NCBI GenBank assembly: GCA_964410485.1
Contig: CAYPHJ010000178.1
Span: 1 to 6,043, forward strand
Direction: 5' to 3'
DNA length: 6,043 bases
Origin: CAYPHJ01 sp964410485
GTDB taxonomy: Bacteria; Desulfobacterota; Binatia; UBA9968
The position numbers and the translations under genes are program-made. Below are positions 1-5,493 of this stretch, piece after piece; within the stretch, counting starts at the first letter, position 1; each line of letters starts with the position of its first letter. The notes under the pieces were generated by a model. It searched no databases. It saw only the letters and a program-made list of their open reading frames with translations, and was not told the DNA's origin.

Positions 1-1100
1 GGCTCGATCACGCGCACGACCTTTCGGCTCGTCAAATCGAGGACGGCAAATCCCGGAGTTTCGCCGACGGCGACGTGTGGTGCAGTGATGGGCTTGGGGC
101 CACGCAATGTGATAAACCCGTACCGCGAATCCGGAGACATGGCAATAATATCCGGTGTTTTCCCGACGAAGTCCATCTCGCCAACAACTGCGAACGTTTT
201 TGGATCGATGATAATCGCGTTGCTGGATACGCGATTGACCATCCAGATTGCGCTACCATCCGGCGACGGCCACACGCCGTGGGCGTCATTGCCGCGACTT
301 TCGGCCTGGTGAACGACCTTGTGCGTCTTCGTATCGAAGACATACCAGACGCCAACCTTCCCGCTGCCGCCATTAACCAACATGTGGCGGCCGTCCCTCG
401 TTCGCACGGTGCCGCAGTTAGCCCTCACTTCGTCCGGCGGGTATCCGGCAACAGCGGCAAAAGTCTTAGTATCAAGCACGACAACCCCGCCGTTTTCGAG
501 AGCCGGCCCCAAAGTGACATAGAGATGCCGGCCATCGGCGGTGAATTCCTGGCAGATCGGCCGTGTGTCTTTAAAGCGCCCGCCTAGCTTCTTCACCAGC
601 GTATCTTCCGAGACCTTGAGTGAACGCCCTAGCGTGAAGGTCTTTTTCGTGGTGTCGATTCGAATTTCAGTGAGCACCCCGGTTGCCGGAGCTTTGAGAT
701 CCCCGATTACGGCCACCACAGCGGACCTCCCGTCAGGACTCACGGTTGCCATGTGCGTGCCCGGTCCCGTCTTGAGTTGCGCCAAAATCGCCCGGTCCGC
801 AGTCCGTACGACGGTAACGTCGCCCGACCCGGTGCTCGCAATGAACGCGTAAGCGCCGTCCGAGGTAAAGTCGATCATATGCGGCGTGCGCGCGCCTTTG
901 GCGCCGAGATCGATACGGTCGGTTTCTTTTAGATCCGCGCTATAGATGTGGAGCCGGTTTGTTCCCTGATCCAGGGCCCAAATTTCATAGCCTGGCGGCG
1001 ATGCGGCCGCAGAGAGCTGCGGAGCCAGAAACCAAACAAAAAAAAGTATGAATAGGCCAACTCCCAAGCAAAGTTGATGAACATCGAACTGCCTGGACAT
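1..1100 (-). CDS. Secreted YVTN-family beta-propeller protein, C-terminus cut by window edge
   Basis: The minus-strand frame is open from ATG at 1100 to position 1 (366 codons), so the C-terminus lies outside the window. Residues 1-33 look like a signal peptide: a hydrophobic run from about L10 to P27, then a small-residue region (LSAAA) suited to signal peptidase I, so export to the periplasm or outside is inferred. The mature part shows propeller blade signatures. SPDG-like turns occur at 121-124 (SPDG), 188-190 (ADG), 279-282 (SPDG) and 322-325 (SPDS). Repeated D-x-K/S-T-x-x-V-V strands occur at about 210-217, 256-263, 299-306 and 355-362. These match the YVTN/lactonase-like seven-bladed fold, which often binds ligands or proteins; no catalytic function can be assigned. 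A Shine-Dalgarno AAAGGGG lies at 1116-1110, 9 bases before the ATG. It is divergent from the amidohydrolase. The family call is firm, the substrate unknown. Confidence 0.88.
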   Translation of the reverse strand, partial: MSRQFDVHQLCLGVGLFILFFVWFLAPQLSAAASPPGYEIWALDQGTNRLHIYSADLKETDRIDLGAKGARTPHMIDFTSDGAYAFIASTGSGDVTVVRTADRAILAQLKTGPGTHMATVSPDGRSAVVAVIGDLKAPATGVLTEIRIDTTKKTFTLGRSLKVSEDTLVKKLGGRFKDTRPICQEFTADGRHLYVTLGPALENGGVVVLDTKTFAAVAGYPPDEVRANCGTVRTRDGRHMLVNGGSGKVGVWYVFDTKTHKVVHQAESRGNDAHGVWPSPDGSAIWMVNRVSSNAIIIDPKTFAVVGEMDFVGKTPDIIAMSPDSRYGFITLRGPKPITAPHVAVGETPGFAVLDLTSRKVVRVIE

Positions 1101-1138
1101 AATGCAATTCCCCTTTCTCAAAAGCCATATCGGCTCGA

Positions 1139-1168
1139 ATTGTTAACATCAGCTTCCTTGCCTGTCAA
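1139..1168 (-). promoter_or_regulatory. Sigma70-like promoter for the propeller gene
   Basis: On the minus strand a perfect -35 box TTGACA occupies 1168-1163. It is followed 17-18 bases later by a weak -10 (TAACAA at 1145-1140, or AACAAT at 1144-1139, 4 of 6 consensus). Transcription would start near 1132, giving a leader of roughly 30 bases that contains the AAAGGGG ribosome site. Position and orientation fit the propeller gene. The consensus -35 is seen directly; promoter activity is inferred. Confidence 0.5.
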
Positions 1169-1267
1169 CTTTGTGTACTACTATGCTTAAGAGTTTTCGC
1201 GGCCCGCGCAAATCTTCTCAGGGTGCCAATTGAAAGCTCCTGAATCGACATGGAACCACAATCACAC

Positions 1268-1292
1268 CACGAAGCGCGCGAAGGACACGAAG
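1268..1292 (+). repeat. Degenerate 9-bp CACGAAG tandem repeat
   Basis: Three heptamers start exactly 9 bases apart: CACGAAG at 1268, CGCGAAG at 1277 and CACGAAG at 1286, followed by GATTCG. A related inverted piece (CGTGACCTTC) follows at 1311-1320. The same CACGAAG/CTTCGTG words recur in the convergent intergenic region at 2727-2796, so this looks like a short dispersed intergenic repeat family rather than a gene. Function unknown. Confidence 0.6.
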
Positions 1293-1317
1293 GATTCGTT
1301 ACATTTGTCTCGTGACC

Positions 1318-1372
1318 TTCCATCCTTGCTCTATCCTCCATCTTCCATTCTCGGTCACTGCCACCATCCTCT
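1318..1372 (+). repeat. Pyrimidine-rich tract with heptamer-like units
   Basis: The plus strand is strongly pyrimidine-biased here. Seven-base units can be read end to end at 1333 (ATCCTCC), 1340 (ATCTTCC) and 1347 (ATTCTCG), and CCATCCT occurs at 1319 and again at 1363. It lies in the probable leader or promoter region of the amidohydrolase. The amidohydrolase frame happens to stay open through it, which creates a spurious upstream start at 1312. It looks like simple-sequence intergenic material; a regulatory role is possible but not shown. Confidence 0.4.
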
Positions 1373-1407
1373 TGTATCCATTCGGACACTATGAGAAATC
1401 TCAACCC

Positions 1408-1415
1408 AAGGAGGG
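1408..1415 (+). promoter_or_regulatory. Strong ribosome binding site fixing the amidohydrolase start
   Basis: AAGGAGGG lies 7 bases upstream of the ATG at 1423, close to ideal in sequence and spacing. It decides the start against the ATG at 1312, which is in the same frame but would translate the repeat-rich leader into 37 residues without family similarity. Confidence 0.85.
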
Positions 1416-1422
1416 CCAAAAC

Positions 1423-2514
1423 ATGGGATGGGTAGACGCAGATGCGCACGTTGTCGAAAGCCCGCACACTTGGGACTACTTAAAGCCTTCGGAGAAAAAG
1501 TATCGTCCAGCCATTTTTGATCCAAACGATGGCAGCGGCCGGGCGCAATGGGTTATTGACGGTAAGATTCGGGGACTACCCAGATTTACTTTCAGCCAAG
1601 AGGATTTGATCAGGCGATCCCAACAAGTTGGCAGAGACATGGCGACAACGATGGAGAGCCGTGAGGTCGAAAATGTGTCGGCCCGCCTGCGTCACATGGA
1701 TGAACTTGGAATCGATGTCCAGGTTCTATATCCGAGTATTTTTCTCGACCAGTGTACCGAACGGCCCGACATCGACGTTGCCCTCTGCGGCGCCTACAAT
1801 CGCTGGTTGGCGGACATCTGGGAACAGGGAAAAGGCCGGTTGCGTTGGATGGCCGTATTACCGTTGCTCAGCATGCCCGATGCGCTGGATCAACTACGGT
1901 TTGCCAAAGAGAACGGCGCCTGCGGCATTTTTATGCGGGCTGTCGAAGATCAGCGGCAGATTACCGATTCGTACTTCCACCCGCTCTATGAGGAAGCAAC
2001 CAAACTCGATTTTTGCATCGGCCTGCATCAAGCAAACGGCAACTGGGACATCGTAAGCAAGCTTGCCAACCCCGACGGGAGTCGGGATTTCTTCAACCAA
2101 TATAGAATCTTCAACGTTGGCGCTTTCTTCCGTTTGATTAATTCGGGGGTACCAAAGGCATTCCCTAAACTGCGCTTTGGATTCATAGAAACCGCGGCGT
2201 CATGGATTCCATGGGTCATTTACGAGCTGCGCCGACGCCTTGACACAGTCCACAGCCGATTACCGGATAACCTTATGGAACAGTATCGTATGTACGTGAC
2301 CTGCCAGGTTGGCGATGACGTGCCCTATCTGCTGCGTTTCACGGGTCACACAACAATGATGATTGGAACCGATTATGGTCACGCGGACTCATCGACTGAG
2401 CTGGAAGCTCTCAGGACGTTAAAGGACACCGGCGGGATCAGCGCGGAAGTTCACAAAAAAATTGTCGACGATAACCCGCGCAGATTTTATGGCCTCGGAG
2501 CCACAACGGACTGA
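1423..2514 (+). CDS. Metal-dependent amidohydrolase-2 family protein (ACMSD/decarboxylase-like)
   Basis: The product is 363 residues, a normal length for the amidohydrolase-2 superfamily (TIM barrel; includes ACMSD and gamma-resorcylate decarboxylase). The N-terminus reads DADAHVVE at 5-12, so D7 and H9 occupy the D/H-x-H metal-binding position after the first strand. H202 in LHQANG fits the next metal ligand, and D317 in GTDYGH with H320 fits the conserved Asp motif near the C-terminus. RFGFIET (251-257) and the closing NPRRFYGL (351-358) are also typical. Such enzymes are cytosolic and hydrolyse or decarboxylate carboxylated, often aromatic, substrates; the substrate here cannot be read from sequence. 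The start at 1423 is chosen for the strong ribosome site at 1408-1415 and because family members begin with this strand. It is convergent with the dehydrogenase downstream. Superfamily is confident, reaction is not. Confidence 0.9.
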   Translation: MGWVDADAHVVESPHTWDYLKPSEKKYRPAIFDPNDGSGRAQWVIDGKIRGLPRFTFSQEDLIRRSQQVGRDMATTMESREVENVSARLRHMDELGIDVQVLYPSIFLDQCTERPDIDVALCGAYNRWLADIWEQGKGRLRWMAVLPLLSMPDALDQLRFAKENGACGIFMRAVEDQRQITDSYFHPLYEEATKLDFCIGLHQANGNWDIVSKLANPDGSRDFFNQYRIFNVGAFFRLINSGVPKAFPKLRFGFIETAASWIPWVIYELRRRLDTVHSRLPDNLMEQYRMYVTCQVGDDVPYLLRFTGHTTMMIGTDYGHADSSTELEALRTLKDTGGISAEVHKKIVDDNPRRFYGLGATTD

Positions 2515-2538
2515 AATCTTTCTGTCCCACCACCACAG

Positions 2539-2663
2539 GGCTGTCATCCCGAACCCTTCGCCAAGCTCAGGATAGACTCCGTGAAGGATCTGCTTTTATG
2601 CTTCTTGTTCCGTTTCGAGAAAAAAGCAGATTCTTCGTCGCAGCGCTCCTCAGAATGACAGCC
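2539..2663. repeat. Intergenic palindromic element ('HSEER-type' repeat)
   Basis: Outer arms GGCTGTCAT (2539-2547) and ATGACAGCC (2655-2663) are perfect complements. Inner arms at 2583-2597 and 2622-2636 pair over 15 bases with one G:T, around a 24-base loop. Read on the minus strand, the right half translates to CHSEERCDEESAFF, close to the phantom peptide seen when this widespread repeat is mistaken for a gene in environmental bacteria (from memory, not searched). It lies between the 3' ends of two convergent genes, so the transcript hairpin could stop or protect either mRNA. No U-tract marks it as a classical terminator. Confidence 0.75.
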
Positions 2664-2726
2664 GGTGTCCAGGGGCACGGGAATTATATGGCCCCACCTC
2701 AATTTCCATTTTCGAAGCGGCACACG

Positions 2727-2793
2727 GAGGTCACGAAGTATTCGGAAAACAATTCTCCTAATCTCTAACACTTCGTAGGCTCTTCGTGACCTC
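2727..2793. repeat. Inverted CACGAAG/CTTCGTG element in convergent intergenic region
   Basis: GAGGTCACGAAG (2727-2738) and CTTCGTGACCTC (2782-2793) are perfect 12-base inverted repeats 43 bases apart. Further related words lie at 2771-2777 (CTTCGTA) and 2790-2796 (CCTCGTG). The words match those in the 9-bp repeat at 1268-1292. With the palindrome at 2539-2663 it fills most of the 347-base gap between the two convergent genes; I see no gene in that gap. It could serve as a bidirectional transcript end, but that is inference. Confidence 0.6.
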
Positions 2794-2861
2794 GTGGTGA
2801 GGTGTATGTTTCTACTTGGTTGCGGGCTTCGCCGCGCTCTGCCTCTTTGGTGAATCGGGAA

Positions 2862-3956
2862 TTAACCTGCTGTTTTCAGCTCGCGGGCGACATTGACCAA
2901 AAGCTCCTCTATATCGTCCAGTGAATTGAAACGCGGTGAGCCACCGAGGTGCGGGGTAATGGTCACATTGCGGAACTTGAGCAGCGGGTCCTCAGGGTCG
3001 CCCGGTTCGTCATAAAACGTATCAAGGCCAAACCCTCCGAGCCGTCCCGACTCGAGCGCGTTGTACAACGCCTCACGGTCGATAATTTGCGGTTGCGACA
3101 CGTTGACAAGCAATGCCCCGGACTTAATGATGCCAAGCTCGCGGCTGCCGATGAAGCCGGTGGTCTCGGGACTGCGGGGCAAATGAACGCTAACACAGTC
3201 GGAGCTCAGGAGCAGCTCATCTAAGCTACAGTAGGTCGCGCGGTATCTTTGCTCTTCCGCCTCGGAGAGCCGGCGCCGCTGACTATAGACGATTTGCATT
3301 TCGAGCGCGGCTGCCCGCTGCGCTAGTTCCCGGCCGATTTCCCCAAGCCCAATGATACCGAGTTGGCGTCGGTACAGCGTCTTGAGGCCAGCGATGCGGG
3401 CCCAATTGCCATTGGGTGTGTGCTCGCGGTTGTAGCGGGTCGGCTCGTAACCCGCCGCTTGCAACTGTTCCACGCTGATCAAGTTGGCATTCTGTGCGAG
3501 CTGGCGCGCAAGCGCCAGCATCAGCATCAACGCCTGCTCCGCAGTTGCGATATTGGCGCGCCTCCTGAGAGTCAAGACCTTTATGCCTGCACCGTCACAC
3601 GCGGCCCGGTCAATGCGCGGGGTCGTAACGCCGTATTTTTGCACGAACTTCAGCGTACCGCCCGCGGCTTTTATCTCGTTCGCCCCCACGGCGAGCGACT
3701 CGACCACTGCCACACTCGCCCCCGGCATATTGGCGAGAAGCTCACTTTCATCATCGACGAGCCGCACCTCTGCCGGGTAGAGTTTCTCAATGCGGCTACG
3801 CACGCGCTCGCACCAGCCGGGGAAGTCCGGCAGGTCATGCGCGCAGAAATGAGAAAAAGCAGCCATCCGTTCAGCCGGCGCCGCAGGATCGAGAACCAGC
3901 TGAATGAGCCGGAGAAAAGTATCATTCTCCACAACGAACTTGATTCTCGGTGTCAT
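2862..3956 (-). CDS. D-2-hydroxyacid dehydrogenase family protein, catalytic Arg replaced by Gln
   Basis: The product is 364 residues from ATG at 3956. A typical nucleotide-binding motif G203-x-G205-x-x-G208 follows a catalytic-domain N-terminus. At the end of the next strand the acidic NAD-determining residue is replaced (YSQRRR, 224-229), suggesting NADP. The usual catalytic triad is only partly present: E317 (DTFYDEP, 312-318) and H336 (TPHLGG, 335-339) are there. The conserved NxSRG segment reads NVSQP at 285-289, so the catalytic and substrate-binding Arg is Gln288 and the Gly is Pro289. The enzyme may be inactive, use another residue, or belong to a divergent subfamily. It follows the CMD gene on the same strand, probably co-transcribed. 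The start is uncertain: the frame stays open upstream through the TTGAAC array to ATG 4112, adding 52 low-complexity residues. I prefer 3956 because the fold begins there, although its ribosome site (AGAAAG adjacent to the ATG) is weak. Confidence 0.85.
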   Translation of the reverse strand: MTPRIKFVVENDTFLRLIQLVLDPAAPAERMAAFSHFCAHDLPDFPGWCERVRSRIEKLYPAEVRLVDDESELLANMPGASVAVVESLAVGANEIKAAGGTLKFVQKYGVTTPRIDRAACDGAGIKVLTLRRRANIATAEQALMLMLALARQLAQNANLISVEQLQAAGYEPTRYNREHTPNGNWARIAGLKTLYRRQLGIIGLGEIGRELAQRAAALEMQIVYSQRRRLSEAEEQRYRATYCSLDELLLSSDCVSVHLPRSPETTGFIGSRELGIIKSGALLVNVSQPQIIDREALYNALESGRLGGFGLDTFYDEPGDPEDPLLKFRNVTITPHLGGSPRFNSLDDIEELLVNVARELKTAG

Positions 3957-3970
3957 CTTTCTATTGCACG

Positions 3971-4093
3971 GTTCAAAACGTTCAAGCAGTTCAAGCGCTT
4001 CGCTCAGTTCAAGACGTTTGGAACGGCTTGAACGGTTTGAACGTCTTGAACTTTCGACCGGCCTTGAACCTTTGAACTTTTGAACCTTTGAAC
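3971..4093. repeat. Short-period TTGAAC/GTTCAA array with orientation switch
   Basis: GTTCAA occurs at 3971, 3980, 3989 and 4007. Its complement TTGAAC occurs at 4028, 4037, 4046, 4064, 4072, 4080 and 4088, with a variant TGGAAC at 4019. The period is 9 bases (degenerate slots at 3998 and 4055), changing to 8 for the last four copies. The switch of orientation creates a perfect 13-base inverted repeat, 4006-4018 with 4040-4052, around a 21-base loop. It fills almost all of the 142-base gap between the CMD stop and the preferred dehydrogenase start, and has no stop codon in the dehydrogenase frame. It may shape the joint transcript; function unknown. Confidence 0.85.
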
Positions 4094-4098
4094 CGTCA

Positions 4099-4626
4099 TT
4101 ACGCTTCCGCATCCACCCTTAGCGCCTTCAAAAACCGCGTTAGCATATTGTACGTGCCGATTAGCAGGCTGATCTCCACGATCTGGCGCTCGCTATGATG
4201 AGCGCGGAGCGCCGCAAAGACAGTCTCCGGCACGTCAATATCTCGCGTCATCGCATCAACGTAGGCAAGCAAAGCGCGCTGCCTATCGCTGAACAAATTC
4301 GATGATTGCCAGTCTGCGATCGCGTCAACTTGCACCGGTGTTAGCCCTTCTTTCAGAGCGTAAGCCGGCCCGTGGGCGCGCTGCACGTACTCGACATCGT
4401 TCAGTATCGCTACCCGGATGATCGCCAGCTCGCGGCTTTGACCGTCGATTTCGGTTCCATAACGCACCGCCTGATTGAGATCGAACCAGGCATTGGCCAA
4501 CGACGGGCTGTGCAACATCAGCCGATAGATATTGATCAGCCGGCCGCCCCGCGCCCCTTTAATTTTCGCGATAACATCAGCCAGCTCCGGATGATCCTTT
4601 TCGTTGATCAATGATACCCGCGCCAA
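4099..4626 (-). CDS. Carboxymuconolactone decarboxylase (CMD) family protein, no CxxC
   Basis: The product is 175 residues, starting at TTG 4626 with SD-like GAGGTG ending 4 bases before it; an in-frame TGA two codons upstream excludes an earlier start. The sequence matches the all-helical CMD/AhpD-like fold: a lead-in with GARGGRLINIYRLMLHSP (24-41), the core RELAIIRVA (65-73), VEYVQRAHGPAYA (78-90) and a C-terminal YNMLTRFLKALRVD (159-172). There is no Cys pair, so it is not an AhpD-type peroxidase partner; it belongs with gamma-carboxymuconolactone decarboxylase-like members, in which H85 is a plausible active-site residue. It heads a probable two-gene unit with the dehydrogenase. Its stop is a tandem TAATGA. 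A role in aromatic or carboxylate catabolism is inference. Confidence 0.88.
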   Translation of the reverse strand: MARVSLINEKDHPELADVIAKIKGARGGRLINIYRLMLHSPSLANAWFDLNQAVRYGTEIDGQSRELAIIRVAILNDVEYVQRAHGPAYALKEGLTPVQVDAIADWQSSNLFSDRQRALLAYVDAMTRDIDVPETVFAALRAHHSERQIVEISLLIGTYNMLTRFLKALRVDAEA

Positions 4627-4678
4627 GAATCACCTCTTCTTCGGGATACCGTTCTTCTATCGCAACGCAAACCGCCAG

Positions 4679-4695
4679 AAAAGGGGACATTCCTC
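4679..4695 (+). repeat. Left 17-bp inverted repeat of the RAYT element
   Basis: AAAAGGGGACATTCCTC, perfect reverse complement of 5404-5420. The bases just outside both repeats (4678 G, 5421 G) and just inside (4696 A, 5403 A) do not pair, so the symmetry is exactly 17 bases. Confidence 0.95.
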
Positions 4696-4738
4696 ATTTC
4701 TTGCCGTTGTGCGTGACAACCTGCTATAGGTTGCGGCC

Positions 4739-5395
4739 ATGCCAAGGACGGCGCGCGCTTCACTCGGAGATCTTTGCTACCACGTCATCAATCGCGGCAA
4801 CGGGCGAGCCGAAATCTTTCACAAGCCTCAAGACTACCAGGCGTTCGTGGAGCTACTACGGGAGAGTGTAGCGCGAGTTCCCATGCGGCTTTTGGCATTT
4901 GCCATTATGCCAAATCATTTCCATGCGGCCGTATGGCCTTACTCAGATGGCGATTTGGGCCGGTGGATGCACTGGCTGCTCACAACTCATGTGCGGCGTT
5001 ATCACGGCCATTACGGAAGCGGCGGGCACGTATGGCAGGGGCGGTTCAAGGCTTTTCCCATCGAGCAGGATGATCATCTGCTGGTCGTGCTTCGCTACAT
5101 TGAACGTAATCCTCTTCGCGCCGGGTTGGTGGGTCGGGCGGAACACTGGCCGTGGTCCAGTCTGAGGGAAAGAACCAAGCGAACGGCTGACGGGCTTGTG
5201 CAGTCGGGCCCGGTTGAACTGTACGAGGATTGGGTTCAGTGGGTAAACAAGCCGCAAACTGATGCGGAGCTAGAGCAGCTACGGGTGAGCGTCAACCGTG
5301 GTGTTCCGTACGGAGATGAAACGTGGATCGAACAGATCGCGCCGCTACTCGGTTTGGAGTTCACCCTGCGCCCGCGGGGCCGCCCGCGCAGATAG
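4739..5395 (+). CDS. REP-associated tyrosine transposase (RAYT, Y1/IS200-like HUH family)
   Basis: The product is 218 residues, a usual length for RAYTs. The N-terminal motif CYHVINRGN (13-21) is typical. The HUH metal-binding pair is H60-F61-H62 in IMPNHFH. The catalytic tyrosine is Y120 in RYIERNPLRAGLV (119-131), followed by the WPWSS block (137-141). The C-terminus ends in a basic tail RPRGRPRR (211-218), seen in other RAYTs. The enzymes nick single-stranded DNA, joining to it through Tyr, and are thought to act on REP-type palindromes. All catalytic residues are present, so it appears intact. The ribosome site is weak (AGG at 4728-4730, 8 bases before ATG). A TTGCCG-18-TATAGG promoter candidate (4701-4730) and a small AACCT/AGGTT hairpin precede it. 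Confidence 0.93.
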   Translation: MPRTARASLGDLCYHVINRGNGRAEIFHKPQDYQAFVELLRESVARVPMRLLAFAIMPNHFHAAVWPYSDGDLGRWMHWLLTTHVRRYHGHYGSGGHVWQGRFKAFPIEQDDHLLVVLRYIERNPLRAGLVGRAEHWPWSSLRERTKRTADGLVQSGPVELYEDWVQWVNKPQTDAELEQLRVSVNRGVPYGDETWIEQIAPLLGLEFTLRPRGRPRR

Positions 5396-5403
5396 CGTAA
5401 AAA

Positions 5404-5420
5404 GAGGAATGTCCCCTTTT
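5404..5420 (+). repeat. Right 17-bp inverted repeat of the RAYT element
   Basis: GAGGAATGTCCCCTTTT, perfect reverse complement of 4679-4695, beginning 8 bases after the transposase TAG. In a full-length transcript the two repeats could pair and enclose the gene. Confidence 0.95.
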
Positions 5421-5428
5421 GTGATCCC

Positions 5429-5440
5429 ACTGAATTCAGT
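5429..5440. promoter_or_regulatory. 12-bp perfect palindrome upstream of the DOMON-like gene
   Basis: ACTGAATTCAGT is perfectly self-complementary and starts 8 bases after the RAYT right repeat, 53 bases before the DOMON-like ATG. It could be an operator half or part of the element's target; nothing in the window identifies a binding protein. Confidence 0.3.
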
Positions 5441-5470
5441 AAACGGCTTGGCTCAGGGGAACTTTTTTGA

Positions 5471-5492
5471 GAACTCGCGGATCCGCTTCTTC
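5471..5492. promoter_or_regulatory. Dyad just before the DOMON-like start
   Basis: The core GCGGATCCGC (5477-5486) is a perfect 10-base palindrome, and GAA (5471-5473) with TTC (5490-5492) extends the symmetry after 3-base gaps. It directly precedes ATG 5494. As RNA it could mask the start, or as DNA act as an operator. If translation instead begins at TTG 5467, this lies inside the gene. Confidence 0.3.
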
Positions 5493-5493
5493 T

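Larger units (their letters stand above)
4679..5420 (+). mobile_element. 742-bp RAYT/IS200-like element bounded by 17-bp inverted repeats
   Basis: The segment consists of one Y1-transposase gene and short flanks, bounded by AAAAGGGGACATTCCTC (4679-4695) and its exact complement GAGGAATGTCCCCTTTT (5404-5420). The gene starts 43 bases inside the left repeat and its stop is 8 bases before the right repeat. Homology stops at both ends of the 17 bases. I see no flanking target duplication, as expected for HUH transposases. It could be a REP-type doublet with its RAYT gene rather than an autonomous insertion sequence. Its left end is 52 bases upstream of the CMD gene start, so it sits in or next to that unit's promoter region. 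Confidence 0.75.

Noticed and set aside
75..587. 170-codon plus-strand frame at the left end
   Set aside because: It lies antisense to the YVTN propeller, whose minus-strand frame is open across the whole region with blade motifs and a signal peptide.
1312..1422. In-frame upstream start giving a 400-residue amidohydrolase
   Set aside because: The extra 37 residues translate a repeat-rich leader and lack a ribosome site, whereas 1423 has an excellent one and fits the family start.
1165..1467. 100-codon minus-strand frame between the divergent genes
   Set aside because: It overlaps the propeller promoter, both repeats and the amidohydrolase start, and its translation is repeat-derived.
2544..2771. 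75-codon minus-strand frame between convergent genes
   Set aside because: It is the phantom translation of the palindromic repeat (CHSEERCDEESAFF) plus neighbouring repeat.
2822..2835. Possible terminator hairpin after the dehydrogenase stop
   Set aside because: Only a short bulged GC stem forms and no U-tract follows on the minus strand.
3363..4031. 222-codon plus-strand frame opposite the dehydrogenase
   Set aside because: It is antisense to a gene with clear family motifs and runs into the TTGAAC repeat array; the translation shows no domain.
3971..4093. CRISPR array
   Set aside because: Repeat units are 8-9 bases without spacers of uniform length, and no cas genes are present.
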